Assembly (NCBI GenBank): GCA_964503595.1
Contig: CAZDAM010000046.1
Coordinates: 1-26,588 of the forward strand
Direction of reading: 5' to 3'
Length of the DNA stretch: 26,588 bases
From: CAZDAM01 sp964503595
GTDB taxonomy: Bacteria > Muiribacteriota > UBA6191
Shown here: positions 23,117 through 26,588 of the stretch, piece by piece
How the letters are laid out: every line of letters starts with the position of its first letter
Position numbering within the stretch: position 1 is the stretch's first letter
Position numbers and translations under genes: made by a program
The notes under the pieces: generated by a model
Told to the model about the DNA's origin: nothing
The model's input: the letters and a program-made list of their open reading frames with translations, nothing else
The model's database searches: none

Positions 23117-24558
23117 TTCACATCACCTTTCATGGCACTTTCCATGGCATGGGCAGCCTCAATCAGGGCAGAGTCCCCGAGAGCCGGGGCCATAACCTGC
23201 ATGCCGACCGGAAGACTGCGGGAATCCATACCAGCAGGCAAAGACAGGGCCGGGATTCCGGCAATGCTGGCAGGAACGGTCAGAATATCGGCCATATACA
23301 TGGCAAGGGCATCTTCAAATTTGGCCCCCAGTGCAAAAGGAGCAATCGGCGAAGTCGGTCCAACCAGAACATCGCATTTTTCAAAAGCGCGGGCAAAATC
23401 CTGACGGATCAGGGTCCTGACCTTCTGGGCCTTGAGATAATAGGCATCGTAATAGCCTTCCGAGAGCACATAGGTTCCCAGAAGAATCCGCCGCTTGACC
23501 TCCGCTCCAAAACCCTGGGAGCGGTTTTCAAAGAAAATATCATCCACTGTCGTCCCGTTGGCCAGGCGATTGCCATAACGGATGGAATCATAACGGGCCA
23601 GATTCGAAGAGGCCTCCGCCGAAGAGAGAATATAATAAACCGGCAGGGCATCCTGAAGACGGCTCAGGGAAACCTCGACCAGTTTGGCTCCAGCCTTCTC
23701 AAACATCTCCAGGCGCTTCTTGATATGAGTCGCGATGACTTCATCCACACCCTCACCAAAGAACTCCTTGGCCCATCCGACACGCAGGCCGCCAAGCCCT
23801 CTGGAAAAATCAGGTTCAGCGTAAGCAACTCCACTCAGGGAGGAGGCATCCTGCTCATCTTTCCCGCAGATGGCCTTGAAAATCTCCCAGATATCTTCGA
23901 CGCTGTGAGCCAGGGGTCCAATCTGATCAAAGCTGGAGGCAAAGGCCACCAGACCACGTCGGGAGACACTGCCATAGGTCGGTTTGAGACCCACGACATT
24001 ACAGAATGAGCCCGGCTGACGAATCGAGCCCCCGGTATCAGAGCCCAGGCTGACGTGACAGAAGCCCCCGGCAACGGCAGCAGCACTACCCCCGGAGCTT
24101 CCCCCCGGAACCAGATCTTCATTCACCGGATTTCTTACCGGACCAAAAGCCGAGTTCTCATTGGAAGAGCCCATAGCAAACTCATCACAGTTAAGCTTGC
24201 CGATAATGCCTGCGCCAAGCTCCTTGAGACGCCTGACAGCCGTAGCCTCATAAATGGGCTGAAAACTTTCCAGCACTTTGGAAGCACAGGTCGTGGGCAT
24301 ACCGGCCACATGCAGATTGTCCTTGATTCCGGTGACCACACCGGCCAGAGCAGGAAGTTCACGGCCGGCGGCAAGGGTCTTATCATGAGCCTTTGCCTGC
24401 TTCAGAAGGCCTTCCTGATCAAGATGCAGAATACTGTGGATTCTGGCGTCATGCTCTGTGGCTGCCTTCAGGCAGGCCTCAGCCAGTTCCTGGCAGGAAA
24501 ATTCCTTCCTGCGGATTCCATCACGAATAGCGCGGATTGAGAGTCGATTCAAGTGCAT
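23113..24558 (-). CDS. gatA: Asp-tRNA(Asn)/Glu-tRNA(Gln) amidotransferase subunit A
   Basis: GatA is the amidase-signature subunit that frees ammonia from glutamine for GatB. The 481-residue protein has the Ser-cisSer-Lys triad: K79 in VTGIKDNLHV, S154 in VPGGSSGGSAAAV and S178 in GSDTGGSIRQP, followed by VVGLKPTYGSVSRRGLVAFASS. The ATG at 24558 is preceded by GGAGG, with a promoter-like pair further upstream. It is the first gene of the 7.9-kb operon gatA, gatB, glgA, methyltransferase, radical SAM, pfaD. The small gatC gene that often precedes gatA is not here; the upstream gene is an unrelated HEAT-like protein. Confidence 0.96.
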   Translation of the reverse strand: MHLNRLSIRAIRDGIRRKEFSCQELAEACLKAATEHDARIHSILHLDQEGLLKQAKAHDKTLAAGRELPALAGVVTGIKDNLHVAGMPTTCASKVLESFQPIYEATAVRRLKELGAGIIGKLNCDEFAMGSSNENSAFGPVRNPVNEDLVPGGSSGGSAAAVAGGFCHVSLGSDTGGSIRQPGSFCNVVGLKPTYGSVSRRGLVAFASSFDQIGPLAHSVEDIWEIFKAICGKDEQDASSLSGVAYAEPDFSRGLGGLRVGWAKEFFGEGVDEVIATHIKKRLEMFEKAGAKLVEVSLSRLQDALPVYYILSSAEASSNLARYDSIRYGNRLANGTTVDDIFFENRSQGFGAEVKRRILLGTYVLSEGYYDAYYLKAQKVRTLIRQDFARAFEKCDVLVGPTSPIAPFALGAKFEDALAMYMADILTVPASIAGIPALSLPAGMDSRSLPVGMQVMAPALGDSALIEAAHAMESAMKGDVK

Positions 24559-24581
24559 GCTTCCTCCGAAAAACGGGGCGC

Positions 24582-24610
24582 ATTATAACAGACACCAGTC
24601 GGTGTATGAA
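24582..24610 (-). promoter_or_regulatory. Promoter of the gatA-pfaD operon with palindrome in its spacer
   Basis: On the minus strand, TTCATA (24605-24610) and a consensus TATAAT (24582-24587) are 17 bases apart, 24 bases before the gatA ATG. The spacer contains ACACCGACTGGTGT (24591-24604), two perfect 5-base arms around a 4-base centre. This could be an operator blocked or bound by a repressor, or alternatively a weak hairpin ending the upstream gene. Confidence 0.6.
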
Positions 24611-24614
24611 GCAC

Positions 24615-25406
24615 TCAGACTTCGTAGAAAATCAGATCGTCTTCTTCCTGGATGGAATTGGCCCCGACATTGGGCCGATCCAGCTTGGAAAGCCGCTCCT
24701 GAGAATACGAGCGTTCCCAGTAACCGGGCAGATACCAGACCGAATCCCCTCTTTTGAGACGATCGATGGCGATATACACGGCGTCCTGAATCTCGGCATG
24801 CAGAAGACAGCGCTCGTAATAGCCCAGATTTTTTTCCAGAAGCTTCAGCTGAAGCTGGGATGCACGGGCCACAAAGGACAGAAGCGGTCTTGCCAGCGAG
24901 GGCAGGTTGCGCTTCATCAGGGAAAGAAAGGACGCCACAGCCACGCAGTCATTGGTATCCCCAAGGGACTGGAGCAGATCAAAAACCAGCGGAGATTTGC
25001 GAACAAGTCCCATCAGAATGGCTGAAACGATCCTGTCATTACAGCCTTTGCTGTTTTTCAGTTCATCGATAAGAGTCAGAACAGCACTCTCATCAAAATC
25101 GTGCATGTGGCGGGCTACATGGAAGCGGAAATCACGACGCTCACGTCGGTCCAGAAGAATTTCCCGAAACTTTTCCAGGGTTCTGGAATCCGGAAACATC
25201 CGGGCCAGAAGGACAACGGATTTCAGCCTGACAATCTGGCGGCGGTGATGAAGACCGGACGTAAGCACAATCCAGGCGTCATCTCCAAGTACTATCAAGG
25301 CATCCTGATCATCGACAATCTCCTCCACATCAGGAAGGAGCATGTCCGCGTCACAGTCCAGGTCCGTATCGTCAAGAAAATCATTTAGGGAAATGACTTT
25401 ATGCAT
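24615..25406 (-). CDS. HEAT-like helical-repeat hypothetical protein
   Basis: I do not recognise this 263-residue protein. After an acidic N-terminus (NDFLDDTDLDCDADMLLPDVEEIVDDQD), it has repeated amphipathic helix pairs such as RQIVRLKSVVLLARMFPDSRTLEKFREIL, AVLTLIDELKNSKGCNDRIVSAILMGL and CVAVASFLSLMKRNLPSLARPLL, like HEAT-type scaffolds. The frame is open to 25490, but I prefer ATG 25406 with GAGGA 9 bases before it. It has no signal peptide. It ends 56 bases before gatA in the same direction, and gatA has its own promoter. A possible promoter lies at 25453-25482. Confidence 0.65.
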   Translation of the reverse strand: MHKVISLNDFLDDTDLDCDADMLLPDVEEIVDDQDALIVLGDDAWIVLTSGLHHRRQIVRLKSVVLLARMFPDSRTLEKFREILLDRRERRDFRFHVARHMHDFDESAVLTLIDELKNSKGCNDRIVSAILMGLVRKSPLVFDLLQSLGDTNDCVAVASFLSLMKRNLPSLARPLLSFVARASQLQLKLLEKNLGYYERCLLHAEIQDAVYIAIDRLKRGDSVWYLPGYWERSYSQERLSKLDRPNVGANSIQEEDDLIFYEV

Positions 25407-25452
25407 GTTGGTGATTCCTCGCAAACACCCGTCCGAAGCCGGGAACTTTTGA

Positions 25453-25482
25453 ACTGTAGCATGGTCGAAGATCGGTTTGCAA
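25453..25482 (-). promoter_or_regulatory. Candidate promoter of the HEAT-like gene
   Basis: On the minus strand, TTGCAA (25477-25482) and TACAGT (25453-25458) are 18 bases apart, each matching consensus at 4 of 6 positions. The start codon is about 45 bases downstream of the -10 box. Confidence 0.35.
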
Positions 25483-25502
25483 TCCCTCACTAAAACACCC
25501 CG

Positions 25503-25535
25503 AAACCCTCATGGAATCAGGGTTTTCCTCTTTTT
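25503..25535 (+). terminator. Intrinsic terminator-like hairpin with T-tract, plus strand
   Basis: AAACCCT (25503-25509) and AGGGTTT (25519-25525) form a 7-base stem with a 9-base loop. It is followed by TTTTCCTCTTTTT ending at 25535. The orientation is plus, yet no plus-strand gene lies upstream for over 8 kb, and fabI starts downstream at 25686. It may end a small unannotated transcript, or act as an insulator or attenuator before fabI. Confidence 0.55.
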
Positions 25536-25636
25536 ACAAACGCAAAGAGTGGCTAGGAATGCGGGATTTGTCGTTGTTTGTCCTCGTTCGTTCTTGCAAG
25601 AGATTTTCATGCTTTGGGCAAATTGTCACACTTGTA

Positions 25637-25665
25637 TGGAAACACGATCCCTTTGCTGGTATCAT
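25637..25665 (+). promoter_or_regulatory. Candidate extended -10 promoter for fabI
   Basis: TGGTATCAT (25657-25665) fits the extended -10 form TGn-TATAAT with one mismatch, and TGGAAA (25637-25642), 17 bases upstream of the hexamer, matches -35 at 4 of 6. The fabI ATG is 20 bases downstream of the -10 box, leaving a short leader with AGGAGG. Confidence 0.45.
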
Positions 25666-25685
25666 CCCACCCACAGGAGGTCTCC

Positions 25686-26447
25686 ATGCTCAAAGGAAAA
25701 AAGGGAATCATCTTTGGAATTGCCAATGACAAAAGCATTGCCTGGGGCTGTGCAAAAGCCCTGAAAGCCCAGGGAGCCGAATTTGGCATCACCTATGCCG
25801 GCGAGATTATGGAAAAACGGGTTCGCCCTCTTGGAGAGGAAATCGGCGCCGGATTCACCGAGTCCTGCGATCTGACATCCGAAGAAGAAACCAGGGACGT
25901 CTTCGAAAAAGCCGCCCAGGTCTACGGTAAACTCGATTTTGTCATTCACTCCGTAGCCTATGCCAGCAAAGAAGCCCTCTCAAGCCCTGATGTCAGTAAT
26001 GTAAGCCGCAGGGACTTTGAAGAAGCCCTTACCATTTCAGCCTGGACCTTCATGAATGCCATGAAATACGCAAAATCCCACCTGAATGAAGGCGCCAGCG
26101 CAGTTACCATGACTTATTACGGAGCTGTCCGGGCCATCCACAACTATGGTCTGATGGGAATTGCCAAAGCTGCCCTGGAAGCCGAAGTACGTTACCTGGC
26201 CAATGAGTTCGGAGCCACCCGCACAAGAGTCAATGCCATCTCGGCCGGCGCCATACGCACCCTCGCATCTTCCGGCATTAAGGGATTTCGGGATATGCAA
26301 AGCCTGGCCGCCGAAAAATCCTGCATCAAGGAGAATGTCTCCCAAGGTGATGTTGGAAACGCCACGGCCTGGCTCCTAAGTGATCTGTCCCAGGGAATCA
26401 CCGGTCAGATCATCTATGTGGACAACGGCTACAGTGTCAACGGTTAA
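25686..26447 (+). CDS. fabI: Enoyl-ACP reductase (NADH), FabI type
   Basis: FabI reduces trans-2-enoyl-ACP in the last step of each fatty-acid elongation cycle. The 253-residue SDR protein begins MLKGKKGIIFGIANDKSIAW (the GIANxxSIAxG cofactor motif of FabI) and continues with FVIHSVAYASKEAL. The active-site block is MTYYGAVRAIHNYGLMGIAK, with Tyr-x6-Lys, then RVNAISAGAIRTLASSGI. It ends GQIIYVDNGYSVNG. The open frame reaches back to 25578, but ATG 25686 has a near-perfect AGGAGG and gives the usual length. It is divergent from the HEAT-like gene and is a second, distinct enoyl reductase next to the pfaD operon. Confidence 0.95.
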   Translation: MLKGKKGIIFGIANDKSIAWGCAKALKAQGAEFGITYAGEIMEKRVRPLGEEIGAGFTESCDLTSEEETRDVFEKAAQVYGKLDFVIHSVAYASKEALSSPDVSNVSRRDFEEALTISAWTFMNAMKYAKSHLNEGASAVTMTYYGAVRAIHNYGLMGIAKAALEAEVRYLANEFGATRTRVNAISAGAIRTLASSGIKGFRDMQSLAAEKSCIKENVSQGDVGNATAWLLSDLSQGITGQIIYVDNGYSVNG

Positions 26448-26534
26448 GATACCCAATTTACACAGGTGGCAAGAATCCTCTTCCAGAAGTGGTCCTGCTA
26501 TTTAGGCCGGTTAGCCGCCAATTTAAGGTAGACC

Positions 26535-26588
26535 TCATTTGGTTTCAGGCTGCCATTGTAACGGGTTCAGACTGTCCTGCATAGACTT
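26535..26588 (-). CDS. Possible 3' end of a minus-strand gene cut by the window edge
   Basis: On the minus strand, the last 17 codons of the window are open and end at TGA (26535-26537), reading KSMQDSLNPLQWQPETK. This is too short to identify or to prove coding; it would converge on fabI across an 87-base gap. It is recorded only so that the edge can be checked against the neighbouring sequence. Confidence 0.2.
   Translation of the reverse strand, partial: KSMQDSLNPLQWQPETK

Noticed and set aside
23149..24009. Plus-strand open frame of 286 codons
   Set aside because: It lies antisense to gatA, which is intact and unmistakable. The product is low in hydrophobic pattern and rich in Gly, His and Arg, as expected of a shadow frame.
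1..26588. CRISPR array, tRNA, rRNA, prophage or defence island
   Set aside because: I saw no regularly spaced repeats, no cloverleaf or rRNA-like segment, no phage structural genes and no recognisable defence genes. The accessory content is limited to the left 4 kb.

Overview
The window is a bacterial chromosome segment of middling GC content, apart from one clearly AT-rich patch near the left end. It looks Gram-negative-like: FabI-type enoyl-ACP reductase, many exported proteins with plain signal peptides, an NtrB-like hybrid kinase and an HDOD protein. Several enzymes point to anaerobic or facultative metabolism: the lysine-fermentation pair Kal/Kce, an oxygen-labile 4Fe-4S serine dehydratase and a radical SAM protein. 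GatA/GatB imply the indirect amidation route for Gln-tRNA and/or Asn-tRNA. I cannot name the phylum; no rRNA or tRNA gene is present.

Layout. Bases 1-3960 are an accessory patch: a short IS-end remnant at the left edge, an unrecognised gene, an AT-rich LCP-family gene (glycopolymer transfer to the cell wall) with an unusual cytoplasmic head, and a decayed IS481-like insertion sequence (3005-3736). Bases 3959-6825 hold kal, kce, rsmE and a LysR regulator on the plus strand. Bases 6819-8417 carry an exported Trp/Pro-rich protein, a degenerate receiver-domain protein and a Cys-containing exported protein. Single-chain sdaA (minus) is divergent from a CoaD-like nucleotidyltransferase with an N-terminal extension. 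A three-gene minus-strand set follows: exported SH3b/C39 peptidase-like protein, exported propeller-like protein, GNAT acetyltransferase. It is divergent from a coupled HDOD and hybrid histidine kinase pair (13116-16609).

The right third (16636-24558) is one tightly packed minus-strand operon, read gatA, gatB, glgA, PmtA-like methyltransferase, radical SAM protein, pfaD. Every junction overlaps by 4-20 bases or is 11 bases apart. A HEAT-like gene lies upstream, and fabI is divergent from it at the right end. gatC is not in the window.

The most interesting feature is the distal half of that operon: a stand-alone PfaD-type enoyl reductase, normally a partner of PUFA or polyketide synthases, translationally coupled to a radical SAM protein with an uncommon C-x8-C-x2-C cluster motif and to a lipid-methyltransferase-like protein, with no ketosynthase or ACP nearby. 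I infer an uncharacterised lipid-modifying pathway. All calls are by eye from sequence; no database search was run.
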